Below, in pieces: positions 8,497 to 17,238 of a DNA stretch of 64,000 bases (the stretch's first letter is position 1; every line of letters begins with the position of its first letter). Source of the DNA: Cytobacillus massiliigabonensis (GTDB taxonomy: Bacteria > Bacillota > Bacilli > Bacillales > Cytobacillaceae); assembly GCF_900199725.1 (NCBI RefSeq), contig NZ_LT904904.1, forward strand, positions 220,412 through 284,411, read 5' to 3'. The translations under genes and the position numbers were made by a program. The notes beneath the pieces are model-generated. The model searched no databases. It had not been told where the DNA came from and saw nothing but the letters and a program-made list of their open reading frames with translations.

Positions 8497-8805
8497 TTAT
8501 TTAAACTTCATGGGCGGATGGGCAGGGGAGAAAAGAGTATGAAAGCAAAATTTAATCGAGCGCTTTACATAAAGTGAACCTCTGTATAGTAAAAACGAAA
8601 CAATAAGTGATACTGGAATGCTTAAAGCGATAGGAAGATCAATGCCATGCCAAATACTCATTTTAATTTGTTCGAAACCAATTGTTCGTAAAATCCCGGC
8701 GAATATGGAGATTAGTGCACTCAACATCATTCCTAGGTAAAGGACAGAAAGGACAGGGATTGTTAACGACATTAAGAAGGAAAGGACCCTTTTTTTTATG
8801 TTCAT
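8497..8805 (-). CDS. Small membrane protein of the bactofilin operon
   Basis: Protein of 102 aa with two or three hydrophobic segments (about 10-35 and 55-78). I do not recognise the family. It is translationally coupled to the bactofilin-like gene by an ATGA overlap, which suggests a joint role, for example membrane anchoring of the polymer. It is the last gene of the operon whose promoter region holds the 49-bp palindrome. Confidence 0.75.
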   Translation of the reverse strand: MNIKKRVLSFLMSLTIPVLSVLYLGMMLSALISIFAGILRTIGFEQIKMSIWHGIDLPIALSIPVSLIVSFLLYRGSLYVKRSIKFCFHTLFSPAHPPMKFK

Positions 8806-9467
8806 GGATTTTCACTCCGTATAATCTGTTGGACTTTAGCATTCGGAGAGATGGTACAGCTTACTGTATAGGTAAGTGTTTGAATATTGCACTGGCTGCC
8901 CACAACCACAACATCCCCCTCAACGATTTCAGCATCTGTATAGGCAAGCTGCAATTGTTTTCCTTTAATAAATTGACAGACTAGTTTTTTCTTTAACGAA
9001 ATGGACTTTCTATCCTTTTCTATACACACTGCATCCGCAATGAGCCGGTTAATTATGCTCTCACCTGATAATTTTAAGTGAAAATGTTTTGCCTGAATTT
9101 CTTTTGCGGTAATGATTCCAATGGAATCAAGGTGTTCTGAATGTAGCGTTTCTTCGATGGTAAGCCTTCCTGAGCTGTGGAGCTTCGCTGCACGTACATT
9201 CTTCATTTTTAAATTTCCGGCATTTATGATCTCTTTTACCTCGCAATTGCCCTTTATGGCACATGATCCAGAGCTTTTTAACAGATTTGCTGCAACATGA
9301 GAATGAAAGGTACTAAAGCCATGAGAAGAGATCTCTTTGAGATGGATTTCTTGATGTAAAGCAACAGAACCACGAATTTTTAATTGTTCATAGTCTTTAG
9401 CTAATTCCTTGATATTCCCTCTTGTCAGTGTGATGCTGTGATTCTTTTGAGTCCGTTCATTTAGCAT
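8802..9467 (-). CDS. Bactofilin-like polymer-forming cytoskeletal protein
   Basis: Protein of 221 aa built of short beta-strand repeats with recurring Gly and hydrophobic residues (for example KSSGSCAIKGNCEVKEI, LHSSGRLTIEETLHS), as in the beta-helical bactofilin/DUF583 family. Bacillus subtilis YhbE and YhbF are comparable. No signal peptide or membrane segment, so cytoplasmic. The downstream membrane protein overlaps by 4 bp. A MarR-type regulator lies just upstream and its gene shares a 21-bp operator-like sequence with this operon. Confidence 0.8.
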   Translation of the reverse strand: MLNERTQKNHSITLTRGNIKELAKDYEQLKIRGSVALHQEIHLKEISSHGFSTFHSHVAANLLKSSGSCAIKGNCEVKEIINAGNLKMKNVRAAKLHSSGRLTIEETLHSEHLDSIGIITAKEIQAKHFHLKLSGESIINRLIADAVCIEKDRKSISLKKKLVCQFIKGKQLQLAYTDAEIVEGDVVVVGSQCNIQTLTYTVSCTISPNAKVQQIIRSENP

Positions 9468-9483
9468 TCCTAAACACCACCGT

Positions 9484-9532
9484 ATTTTAATTAATATATA
9501 TTTTAATTATTAAAATATATATTAATTAAAAT
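9484..9532. promoter_or_regulatory. 49-bp perfect palindrome upstream of the bactofilin operon
   Basis: Two 24-bp arms around T9508 are exact reverse complements and contain only A and T. It lies 17 bp upstream of the bactofilin start. Positions 9501-9521 match 10089-10109, upstream of the MarR gene, at 20 of 21 bases (TTTTA, then A or C, then TTATTAAAATATATA). Best read as a MarR operator covering the promoter. Confidence 0.75.
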
Positions 9533-9627
9533 ATAATCTTTGATGCTTTGTCAAGAAGGGAAAAAATCGTCGAACCGTTCTATCTGATTGTATTAGGGTA
9601 TAGGATGTCATAATTAAACAACAAAAA

Positions 9628-9654
9628 AAGGATTTCATTATAGGTGAAATCCTT
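9628..9654 (-). terminator. Intrinsic terminator overlapping the marR stop codon
   Basis: AAGGATTTCA / TGAAATCCTT, a perfect 10-bp stem, followed on the minus strand by seven T. The TAA stop of the MarR gene is inside the stem. Confidence 0.9.
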
Positions 9655-10066
9655 AAAAAATGGCACTCATTAATGTATTAACTTCTTTTAATACTTTTGC
9701 CATATCTGTTAGTTTTTCTGATGAGAATTTCAAAAAGATGGCATGAACTTTTTCTTCCCCCATCTTCGTCAAGACCATTTTTACGACTCTGCGGTCATCG
9801 CTTTCTCTTATACGCTGAACTACATTTAATTTTTCCAGTTTATCACACATCGATGTAACAGCTCCAGGAGTTACATTAAAGAAATCAGCAATTTCAGTTG
9901 CTTTCATGCCATTATTGATTTTTAGCTGAAGCAGAAGGATAAGCTGATTCTGAGTGAGTGACTCTCCTTCTGATAGCAGGTTGACAAACATTTTAGACTT
10001 TTGTTGTATATCAAGCATTTCTTTCATTATGATTTCCACATTATATAACTCTTCATTTTTTGCCAT
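9653..10066 (-). CDS. MarR-family transcriptional regulator
   Basis: Protein of 137 aa. The winged helix-turn-helix core is clear: MKATEIADFFNVTPGAVTSMCDKLEKLNVVQRIRESDDRRVVKMVLT (about residues 54-100), including the DDRR wing motif. Probably represses both itself and the bactofilin operon, since the same AT-rich 21-bp sequence precedes both genes. The ligand is unknown. Weak ribosome site before the ATG at 10066. Confidence 0.9.
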   Translation of the reverse strand: MAKNEELYNVEIIMKEMLDIQQKSKMFVNLLSEGESLTQNQLILLLQLKINNGMKATEIADFFNVTPGAVTSMCDKLEKLNVVQRIRESDDRRVVKMVLTKMGEEKVHAIFLKFSSEKLTDMAKVLKEVNTLMSAIF

Positions 10067-10088
10067 TGGATCACAGCCTACTATAGTA

Positions 10089-10109
10089 TTTTACTTATTA
10101 AAATATATA
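10089..10109. promoter_or_regulatory. MarR operator-like sequence upstream of marR
   Basis: TTTTAC followed by TTATTAAAATATATA, 23 bp upstream of the marR start. It matches the core of the 49-bp palindrome at 9501-9521 with a single difference, which supports autoregulation. Confidence 0.65.
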
Positions 10110-10319
10110 GCAAGTATATAATTAATTTTTGCCAATGCCAATAGATCTACTTAGGAGTACAAACTGTAGATATTCATTTACCTATCACTTTTTTCAATAA
10201 AGTAATGTACTTTTTAATGAAATTATTTTTAAATTAATGAATAACGGATTTAAATAAACCTTATGTAAATTTGGTATGTGCACTTAGTGAAGAAGTGCGG
10301 TAAGGGGAAAGGAACTTTA

Positions 10320-10595
10320 ATGAAAATATATCTGATTCTTAGTCAAATTCTTTATTTACTTTGTACACTGCCATGGCTTTTGATCTGGGGAATGTCGTTT
10401 ATGAGCTTTGATAGTGGTTTTGGACTGGGGAATGTCAGTTTTGTATTAGGAATAGGTTTGTATCCTGTTGCGGTCCTTATCTGCAGTATTATCGCATGGA
10501 TTCTTCATGTACGCAGAAGACGAGTGGCTATTATTGTAAACTTAGTCCCGATGTTATGGATTGTTATTCTAGGAGCTATTTTCGTGTTGTATTGA
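10320..10595 (+). CDS. Small three-helix membrane protein
   Basis: Protein of 91 aa with three hydrophobic segments (about 3-27, 36-60 and 68-90) and an Arg-rich loop (HVRRRRVA). Family not recognised. The ATG at 10320 follows GGGGAAAGGA; an in-frame ATG at 10278 would add 14 polar residues without a ribosome site. Single gene ended by a shared strong terminator. Confidence 0.65.
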   Translation: MKIYLILSQILYLLCTLPWLLIWGMSFMSFDSGFGLGNVSFVLGIGLYPVAVLICSIIAWILHVRRRRVAIIVNLVPMLWIVILGAIFVLY

Positions 10596-10611
10596 AAATA
10601 GCAGCCTCTAT

Positions 10612-10661
10612 AAAAGCTGAAGGATACAAGATTCAATTGAAAATTGTATCCTTCAGCTTTT
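10612..10661. terminator. Bidirectional intrinsic terminator
   Basis: Perfect 18-bp stem from AAAAGCTGAAGGATACAA to its exact complement, with a 14-nt loop and flanking T/A runs. Serves the convergent small membrane gene and the DeoR gene. Confidence 0.92.
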
Positions 10662-10682
10662 GTTATTTACATATTATCTATT

Positions 10683-11444
10683 TTATTCTGAAATAATTAA
10701 TTCGGTGTTTGTTTTATTAAATTCATTAATCAAATCTTTATTAACGTTTTCATCCGTAATAATGTAATTAATTTGCTCAATAGGAGCAATTGCAATGGTG
10801 ACATCTTTTCCGAACTTAGTACTATCGGCAGCAACATATATTTCTTTGGAGCGTTCAATGATTTTTTTCCGGGTAAGGGCTTCTTCCACATTATAGTCGG
10901 AAATACCTCTTTCAAGTGTAATACCGCTTGTACAAATAAATGCTTTCAATATATTTAATTCATTAAAATTAAATAAATAATCAAAGGTAACAACTGATTG
11001 CTCATTTTTCCTAATCTTTCCGCCTATGATGATTAGTTCAACATCTGTATTCATCAGCTCGGTTATTACAGGAATGGAATTTGTGACTACAGTTAAGTTT
11101 TTCTTGTTTTTAATGTATTTTGCAATTTGATAAGTGGTTGAGCCGCTATCAATAAATATACAATCTCCATCATTGATCCATTCACTGCATGTTTTCGCAA
11201 TGCGCTCCTTTTCCTCTAAGTGACTGATCATTCGTTCATCGATCGCAGATTCGCCAAATTTTGATTCTACGATCTTAACCCCGCCGTAAATCTTTTCAAT
11301 TTTCCCTTGTTTTGTAAGTAGATTTAAATCTCTGCGAAGCGTATCAACGGAAACGTTTAGTTTATCCGTTAGTTCAGATATTTTGAGGACTTTTTTTATC
11401 GTTAATATTTCAATAATTTTTTTTTGCCTTTCAAGTGGAAACAT
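10683..11444 (-). CDS. DeoR-family transcriptional regulator
   Basis: Protein of 253 aa. N-terminal winged HTH: MFPLERQKKIIEIL...VSVDTLRRDLNLLTKQGKIEKIYGG (the DeoR signature). The C-terminal sensor domain has the phosphosugar-isomerase-like motif FIDSGSTTYQIAKYI and a DADSTKFG-like patch (VAADSTKFG). The start at 11444 has a GGGTG ribosome site; an ATG four codons upstream does not. It diverges from the aminoethylphosphonate operon with a 236-bp spacer rich in short direct repeats, so it most likely controls that operon. DeoR proteins usually sense phosphorylated intermediates. Confidence 0.9.
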   Translation of the reverse strand: MFPLERQKKIIEILTIKKVLKISELTDKLNVSVDTLRRDLNLLTKQGKIEKIYGGVKIVESKFGESAIDERMISHLEEKERIAKTCSEWINDGDCIFIDSGSTTYQIAKYIKNKKNLTVVTNSIPVITELMNTDVELIIIGGKIRKNEQSVVTFDYLFNFNELNILKAFICTSGITLERGISDYNVEEALTRKKIIERSKEIYVAADSTKFGKDVTIAIAPIEQINYIITDENVNKDLINEFNKTNTELIISE

Positions 11445-11522
11445 ATTTTCACCCATTTAAATTTAATTAGATGCAGCTTCAGTAATTCCAGTTTACTGAT
11501 AAATCTCGGTGTACTCAATAGA

Positions 11523-11640
11523 TTTACATAAATAACAACAAGGAAATTAGTAAGAGTTAGTAATAATATAGTGTTAAGTTAGTAAAGATATAGGCAAAAT
11601 TTACATAAACTATACAAAAGTCTTTATTCAAATTTACATA
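11523..11640. promoter_or_regulatory. Repeated motifs in the deoR-phn spacer
   Basis: TTTACATA occurs at 11523, 11600 and 11633, and TTAGTAA at 11547, 11557 and 11579 (10 and 22 bp apart, about one and two helical turns). Such phased copies are expected of operator sites. Their use by the DeoR protein is inferred from position. Confidence 0.5.
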
Positions 11641-11680
11641 TCATTTTTATACTTAGGTTGTATTCAGGGAGGTGAGCCGT

Positions 11681-12433
11681 TTGCTGAAATTGCAAAATAT
11701 AAGCAAACAATTCGATCAAAAGGTCGTTTTAGAAAATATAAATCTTGAAATAAATACTGGAGAGATTGTTTCCCTGCTAGGTCCAAGCGGAAGTGGAAAA
11801 ACAACATTATTAAATATTATTCTCGGATTAACAAAAATGGATGAAGGAAAAATCATTTTTAATGGGCGGGATATAAGCAATGTACCAATGAAGGATCGGG
11901 GATTTAATATTGTTTTCCAAGACTATGCACTTTTTCCTCATTTAAATGCCTATGAAAATATTGTGTATGGATTAAGAAATAAGAAGGGCATGGTTTCTGA
12001 AAAGGAGCTTCAGGAATATATCGATTTTTTGGAGCTGAAGCCGCATTTAGCAAAGAAAATGGGGGAGTTATCAGGCGGGCAAAAACAAAGAGTTGCACTA
12101 GCTAGAACACTAGTAACAAAGCCGGAAATTTTGCTGTTAGATGAGCCGTTGAGTGCATTGGACGGGGTAATAAAGGAATCAATTAAGCAGCGTATTCAAT
12201 CCATTGCAAAAGAGTATAAGCTTACAACAATTATTGTTACACATGACCCGGAAGAAGCATTAACACTGTCTGATAAAGTATTAATCATTAATCGGGGAAA
12301 TATTTCGCAGTTTGGTACTTCCAAGGAGATAATTAATCAGCCAAGTAATGATTTTGTAAAGGAATTTATCTTAAAACAGCTGCAAATAAAACGGCAAAAT
12401 ATATTCAATTTATTTGGTGAGAAGTATGCCTAA
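11681..12433 (+). CDS. ABC transporter ATPase, 2-aminoethylphosphonate uptake
   Basis: Protein of 250 aa. Walker [10 protein letters not shown] (about 35-43), Q-loop FQDYALFPH, signature LSGGQKQRV, Walker [13 protein letters not shown] and the H-loop VTHDPEEAL are all intact. Of the Fe/phosphonate-type importer ATPases (PhnT-like). I prefer the TTG at 11681, seven bases after GGGAGGT; an upstream in-frame GTG at 11672 lies within that ribosome site. First gene of a five-gene operon ending in phnW-phnX, which sets the substrate. The permease gene overlaps its end by 8 bp. Confidence 0.88.
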   Translation: MLKLQNISKQFDQKVVLENINLEINTGEIVSLLGPSGSGKTTLLNIILGLTKMDEGKIIFNGRDISNVPMKDRGFNIVFQDYALFPHLNAYENIVYGLRNKKGMVSEKELQEYIDFLELKPHLAKKMGELSGGQKQRVALARTLVTKPEILLLDEPLSALDGVIKESIKQRIQSIAKEYKLTTIIVTHDPEEALTLSDKVLIINRGNISQFGTSKEIINQPSNDFVKEFILKQLQIKRQNIFNLFGEKYA

Positions 12434-14075
12434 TGTAAGATCAGAAATGCGGGTCGTTTATTTACTAATAGCATTAGTATTTGCTGTATTTCTATTATTG
12501 CCTTTGACCGCTTTATTGATTCGATCGTTTGAAACGAGCAGCGGGCTTGACCTTTCAAATTATCTTTCGGTTCTGTCGAACAAAGAGATGATGGAATCAA
12601 TTGGAAATAGCTTCAAAGTTTCTAGCGCTACAGCTGTGATAACGACTATTCTAGCATTTATATTTGCTTATTCGATTAACTGTACGAGAATCTATCGGCC
12701 ATTAAAGAGAGTAATAGGAACGGTAATTATTCTCCCGATGCTCTTGCCTACTATTACATATGGATTTGCTATTATGTATTCTTTTGGAAACCAAGGGTTA
12801 ATAACAAAATTAATCGGTCAGGGATTTTTTGAAATATACGGCTTTAATGGTTTATTAATCGGCTATGTGATCTATACATTGCCAGCAGCATTTCTTCTTA
12901 TCAATAATTCCTTTAAATATGTTGATAAGAAATTTATCATCGTTTCCAAGCTAATGGGTGATAGGACGTTAAGAAGTTTTTCAAATACGATTGTTCGCCC
13001 ATTAATCGGAACATTAGGCGGGGCCTTTGTTCTTTCCTTTATTTTGAGCTTTACAGACTTTGGAATACCCGCATCGGTTGGGGGAACGTATTCTGTTGTT
13101 TCCACTCAACTGTATCAAGTGATGCTGGGGTCCATTCCTGACTTTAATCATGGGGCTGTCATTGCTGTCCTTATGTTATTCCCAGCAGTGCTAGGCGTTT
13201 TTCTGTTATATTTCCTTGAAAAATTTAACTTTCAATACGAAAAGATTACCGATATAGAGTGGATGCAAAATAAATATCGGGATACTTTCCTAGCAATTAT
13301 TTCATCGATCATTTTAGTAGGGATCCTCTCTATTTTTGCCGTTATGTTTATCGCGCCATTTCTAAATAGTTTTCCTTATAATCTATCGTTTACCTTTAAA
13401 CACATTTCGAATGTTTTTCAATCGAGTGATTTAGTTGCTGTTTACAAAAATTCATTAGTAGTTGCTGTTTTTACAGCCTTTATTGGCACTGTTATTGCCT
13501 ATAGTTCTGCGATTCTAAATGTACGCACGCAATTAAAAGGAAGAGCAGCTATCGATGTCCTATCAATGATTACAAATACTGTTCCAGGTATGGTGCTTGG
13601 TTTATCGTATTTGCTGCTTTTTAATGGCAGTAGTTTAAAAGGAACATTTATTATCATCATCCTATGTAATATCGTTCACTATTTTACTACTCCCTATTTA
13701 ATGGCCAAAAACTCCTTATCAAAAATGAATCGATCTTGGGAAACGACAGGAGAGTTACTTGGAGACAGCTGGATTAAGACCATTTATCGGGTTATTCTGC
13801 CAAACTCCGTATCTACTGTCATTGAAATGTTTAGTTATTATTTTATTAACTCAATGGTAACGATCAGCGGAATTATCTTTCTAGTTACCGCTCAAACTTC
13901 ATTAGTTGCGAGCAAAATAAAAGAACTGCAGCATTTTGCAAAATTTAATGAAATATTTGTTTTATCATTACTCATCTTTTTTACTAATCTATTGATCAAA
14001 CTCCTTTGTGATTATTTGCAGAAAAGGCAAGCAGTAAATGGTAAAAAAATATATAGAAAAAGTGAGGCAGCATAA
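12426..14075 (+). CDS. ABC transporter permease (fused), 2-aminoethylphosphonate uptake
   Basis: Protein of 549 aa with about twelve membrane helices: two copies of the six-helix binding-protein-dependent permease domain fused in one chain, as in FbpB/PhnU-like proteins. Each half has an EAA-like loop contacting the ATPase ([13 protein letters not shown] near 175; [13 protein letters not shown] near 440). ATG at 12426, preceded by GGTGAG within the ATPase gene (8-bp overlap). Operates with the ATPase and lipoprotein on either side. Confidence 0.88.
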   Translation: MPNVRSEMRVVYLLIALVFAVFLLLPLTALLIRSFETSSGLDLSNYLSVLSNKEMMESIGNSFKVSSATAVITTILAFIFAYSINCTRIYRPLKRVIGTVIILPMLLPTITYGFAIMYSFGNQGLITKLIGQGFFEIYGFNGLLIGYVIYTLPAAFLLINNSFKYVDKKFIIVSKLMGDRTLRSFSNTIVRPLIGTLGGAFVLSFILSFTDFGIPASVGGTYSVVSTQLYQVMLGSIPDFNHGAVIAVLMLFPAVLGVFLLYFLEKFNFQYEKITDIEWMQNKYRDTFLAIISSIILVGILSIFAVMFIAPFLNSFPYNLSFTFKHISNVFQSSDLVAVYKNSLVVAVFTAFIGTVIAYSSAILNVRTQLKGRAAIDVLSMITNTVPGMVLGLSYLLLFNGSSLKGTFIIIILCNIVHYFTTPYLMAKNSLSKMNRSWETTGELLGDSWIKTIYRVILPNSVSTVIEMFSYYFINSMVTISGIIFLVTAQTSLVASKIKELQHFAKFNEIFVLSLLIFFTNLLIKLLCDYLQKRQAVNGKKIYRKSEAA

Positions 14076-15049
14076 TGATGAAGAAATTGATTCTAATTCT
14101 ATTCGTTTTAGGTTTTGTGATTGCATTAGCAGGCTGTAACAGTCAAAAAGAAGAGGAAGTCGTTATTTATACGAATGGGGACGAAGAAGCTGTTGCGGCA
14201 ATGGAAAATGCCTTAAATAAGGCTGGGTATGAGGGAGAGTATGTCTTTCAATCATTAGGAACGTCTGAATTAGGAGGGAAGTTAATAGCAGAGGGGAAGG
14301 AAATCGAAGCTGATTTAGTAACAATGAGTTCTTATTTTCTTGAAAGCTCACAAGAGGAGCATGCGATGTTTAAGGATTTAGCTTTTGACCCGAAGGCATT
14401 AGTGGAATATCCATCCTTTTATACGCCGATTTTATCCAATACAGGTGCCATTTTTGTCAATACGGAAGTACTGAAGGAAAAAGGGCTGGAAGCGCCAGCA
14501 TCTATTAAGGACTTAACAAAACCAGAATTTAAAGGATTAGTGTCTATTCCGAATATCGCTGATTCTTCAACAGGCTGGCTGTTAATTCAAGCGATTATAA
14601 GTGAGTACGGGGAACAAGAAGGAAAAACGATTCTTCATGATTTGATCGCTAATGTTGGTGCACACTTAGAAAGCTCTGGCTCGGGTCCTATTAAAAAAGT
14701 CCAGGCTGGAGAAGTGGCAGCAGGATTTGGGCTTCGTCATCAAGCGGTCCAAGCGAAGGAATCAGGTGCACCGATTGATTATGTTGATCCAGTGGAAGGC
14801 AACTTTTCTCTTACTGAATCGATTGCGGTTATCGACAAAGAGAGTGAAACAACAGATTTAGCTATGAAGATGGCAGAGGTAATTATTAGCGACGCAAGGA
14901 AGGAATTATTGTCGTCCTATCCGGTTGAGCTTTACAAAGGGGAGACAGTTGATGAGGTGAACAAGCCGGCACATTCGATGACATTCGACCAATCCTTAAC
15001 AGTGGAGCTATTGGAACATCACCAAGCATTTTTTACTTCAGCAAAATAA
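14075..15049 (+). CDS. ABC transporter substrate-binding lipoprotein, 2-aminoethylphosphonate
   Basis: Protein of 324 aa. Signal peptide with lipobox LAGC (Cys21) gives a membrane-anchored lipoprotein. Periplasmic-binding-fold domain of the iron/phosphonate class (VVIYTNGDEEAV, SGPIKKVQAGEVAAGFG). Overlaps the permease stop codon by one base. Ligand assignment to aminoethylphosphonate rests on the operon with phnW and phnX; the family alone would also allow iron, thiamine or polyamines. Confidence 0.88.
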   Translation: MMKKLILILFVLGFVIALAGCNSQKEEEVVIYTNGDEEAVAAMENALNKAGYEGEYVFQSLGTSELGGKLIAEGKEIEADLVTMSSYFLESSQEEHAMFKDLAFDPKALVEYPSFYTPILSNTGAIFVNTEVLKEKGLEAPASIKDLTKPEFKGLVSIPNIADSSTGWLLIQAIISEYGEQEGKTILHDLIANVGAHLESSGSGPIKKVQAGEVAAGFGLRHQAVQAKESGAPIDYVDPVEGNFSLTESIAVIDKESETTDLAMKMAEVIISDARKELLSSYPVELYKGETVDEVNKPAHSMTFDQSLTVELLEHHQAFFTSAK

Positions 15050-15069
15050 TAATTGGAGAGTGAAGAAAC

Positions 15070-16167
15070 ATGCATAGTTATAAGCTTTTGACACCAGGTC
15101 CATTAACAGCTTCTCGTACAGTGAAAGAGGAAATGCTTTATGACCGCTGCACTTGGGATGATGATTATAAAGGGATTACGCAAAAGATTCGTACACAGCT
15201 GCTTGAATTAGCTGGTGTATCGCAGCAAGATTACACGGTTGTGCTCATGCAGGGAAGCGGCACATTTGCGGTAGAAGCGGTCATGACAACAGCCATATCA
15301 GATGATAATAAGGTTCTCATAGTGACGAACGGTGCTTATGGAGAGCGGATTGTAAAAATGGCTCACTATATCGGGCTTAATTACCGTGAATACCGTACGG
15401 CCTATAATGAGTTCCCGAATGAAGATGAAATAAAAGAAATTCTAGAAGAAGATCAAGCGATTACCCATTTGGTTATGGTTCATTGTGAAACAACGACAGG
15501 CATTTTAAATCCGATTGAGATGATATCAAGATTCTCAAAGGAGTATGGCAAAACGTTAATCATCGATGCAATGAGCAGTTTTGGCGGGGTGGATATAAAT
15601 ATTCTTGAACTAGGAATTGATTATCTAATTAGCAGTGCGAATAAATGTATTCAAGGGGTTCCTGGATTTGGCTTTGTTATTGCCAAACGGGATAAACTTG
15701 CAGCTTGTGAAGGAAACGCACGTAGCTTATCATTAGATCTATTTGATCAATGGAAGGAAATGGACAAGGATGGAAAATGGCGATTTACATCCCCAACACA
15801 TGTTGTAGCTGCCTTTTCGAAAGCTATTGATGAATTGCTTGCAGAAGGCAGTATCTCAGCCAGACAGAAACGCTATCAAAATAATAACCAAATTTTGCGG
15901 GATAGACTAGAAAGGCTGGGTATTCATGCGTATATTACAGCAGAAAAACAGTCACCGATCATTACAACCTTTCTTTTCCCAAGTGAACAATTCCGCTTTG
16001 AAGATTTCTATTTGTATGTGAAAGAACGAGGCTTTATCCTTTATCCAGGAAAGCTAACTGATGTGGATACATTCCGTATTGGCAATATTGGAGAAATTTA
16101 TGAAGAGGATATACAGGGATTATGCAATATTATTGAAGACTATATGGAGGTGTGCCAACATGCATAA
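15070..16167 (+). CDS. phnW: 2-aminoethylphosphonate-pyruvate transaminase
   Basis: Protein of 365 aa, class V aminotransferase. It transfers the amino group of 2-aminoethylphosphonate to pyruvate, giving phosphonoacetaldehyde and alanine. Visible features are the N-terminal LLTPGPLTAS, the PLP-binding region with D166 (IIDAMSSFGG) and the Schiff-base lysine K192 (SSANKCIQGVPGFGF). Length matches the family. Ribosome site GGAGAGTGAAG. Overlaps phnX by 8 bp, so the toxic aldehyde can be made and consumed by coupled enzymes. Confidence 0.96.
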   Translation: MHSYKLLTPGPLTASRTVKEEMLYDRCTWDDDYKGITQKIRTQLLELAGVSQQDYTVVLMQGSGTFAVEAVMTTAISDDNKVLIVTNGAYGERIVKMAHYIGLNYREYRTAYNEFPNEDEIKEILEEDQAITHLVMVHCETTTGILNPIEMISRFSKEYGKTLIIDAMSSFGGVDINILELGIDYLISSANKCIQGVPGFGFVIAKRDKLAACEGNARSLSLDLFDQWKEMDKDGKWRFTSPTHVVAAFSKAIDELLAEGSISARQKRYQNNNQILRDRLERLGIHAYITAEKQSPIITTFLFPSEQFRFEDFYLYVKERGFILYPGKLTDVDTFRIGNIGEIYEEDIQGLCNIIEDYMEVCQHA

Positions 16168-16996
16168 GGTTGAAGGTATTATCTTGGATTGGGCTGGAAC
16201 AGCTATTGATTTTGGCTGCTTTGCTCCTGTAAATGTATTTATTGACATCTTTAAGAAAAAGGGCATTGATGTAACGATGGAAGAGGCAAGAGCGCCAATG
16301 GGCATGCTAAAGATTGATCATATTCGTGAAATGCTAATGATGCCAAGGGTCTCCGGATTATGGGAAGCTGAGTTTGGGAGAACATTCCAAGAGCAAGATG
16401 TAGAGGATTTATATGCCGAATTTGAGCCTGCATTAATGTCCTCCTTAAAAGAATATACGGATCCCATTCCTGGGGTGGCAGAGACCGTACAAAAGTTGAA
16501 GGAGATGGGACTGAAAGTAGGTTCGACAACAGGGTATACCCAATCAATGATGGATGTTGTTGCTCCCCATGCAGCGAGTAAAGGCTATAGCCCTGATTTC
16601 TATATTACTCCTGATGGAACAAATTATCTTGGAAGACCGTATCCTTATATGATTTATCGTAATATGGAGGCATTGAAACTTTCTGCTGCGTGGAAGGTTA
16701 TCAAAGTGGGTGATACGGTTTCAGATATTAAAGAAGGGGTTAATGCGGGGGTTTGGTCTGTTGGTGTCATCATAGGCAGCTCTGAATTAGGATTAAGCTT
16801 AGATGAGTTTAATGCTTTATCAAAGAAGGATCAAGAAGCAGCTATCGCTAGAACCGAACAAACCTTTATCCAAAATGGGGCTGATTTTACATTGAAATCA
16901 ATGAGCGAACTGCCGCAGTTAGTCGAGAGGATTAACCACCTTATTGCAGAAGGGAAAAGTCCGCATACAAGAGTTGAAAGGCATGAGAAGATTTAG
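16160..16996 (+). CDS. phnX: Phosphonoacetaldehyde hydrolase (phosphonatase)
   Basis: Protein of 278 aa of the HAD superfamily. It cleaves the C-P bond of phosphonoacetaldehyde to acetaldehyde and phosphate. Nucleophile D10 is in DWAGT, and the Schiff-base lysine K51 is in GMLKIDHIREM; both correspond to residues known from the Bacillus cereus enzyme. C-terminal HAD motif GDTVSDIKEG is present. I place the start at 16160, after GGAGG, inside the end of phnW. Last gene of the operon. Releases phosphate and carbon from a common natural phosphonate. Confidence 0.96.
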   Translation: MHKVEGIILDWAGTAIDFGCFAPVNVFIDIFKKKGIDVTMEEARAPMGMLKIDHIREMLMMPRVSGLWEAEFGRTFQEQDVEDLYAEFEPALMSSLKEYTDPIPGVAETVQKLKEMGLKVGSTTGYTQSMMDVVAPHAASKGYSPDFYITPDGTNYLGRPYPYMIYRNMEALKLSAAWKVIKVGDTVSDIKEGVNAGVWSVGVIIGSSELGLSLDEFNALSKKDQEAAIARTEQTFIQNGADFTLKSMSELPQLVERINHLIAEGKSPHTRVERHEKI

Positions 16997-17076
16997 CATA
17001 GTATATACATAAATTTACTTTTGGTATTGGGGACTTTTTAATACTTTGTGTGAGAAAATTAGTAAATGCCTAAATA

Positions 17077-17112
17077 AAAATAGTCCAATCCCAATTCGGG
17101 CGGACTATTTTT
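17077..17112 (+). terminator. Intrinsic terminator after phnX
   Basis: AAAATAGTCC / GGACTATTTT perfect 10-bp stem followed by T, 80 bp after the phnX stop. Confidence 0.88.
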
Positions 17113-17141
17113 GATAAAGCAAATGTCTGTCTTGCTTTACA

Positions 17142-17169
17142 GGGACAGTGAACCTGTCCCCATGTCCCC
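17142..17169. repeat. GGGACA palindromic element, copy 2
   Basis: GGGACAGTGAACCTGTCCCC then ATGTCCCC. Between convergent phnX and gnd, 70 bp from the gnd stop. Confidence 0.85.
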
Positions 17170-17238
17170 GGGTTCTGACAGGAACAGCAGAGATAGTCTG
17201 AATTGAGTCAGAAGTAACTCTGAGTGCTGACAGGATCC

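Noticed and set aside
10278-10319. Longer N terminus for the small membrane protein
   Set aside because: No ribosome site before 10278, whereas GGGGAAAGGA precedes 10320.
11672-11674. GTG start for the phosphonate ATPase
   Set aside because: It lies within the GGGAGGTG ribosome site that fits the TTG at 11681.
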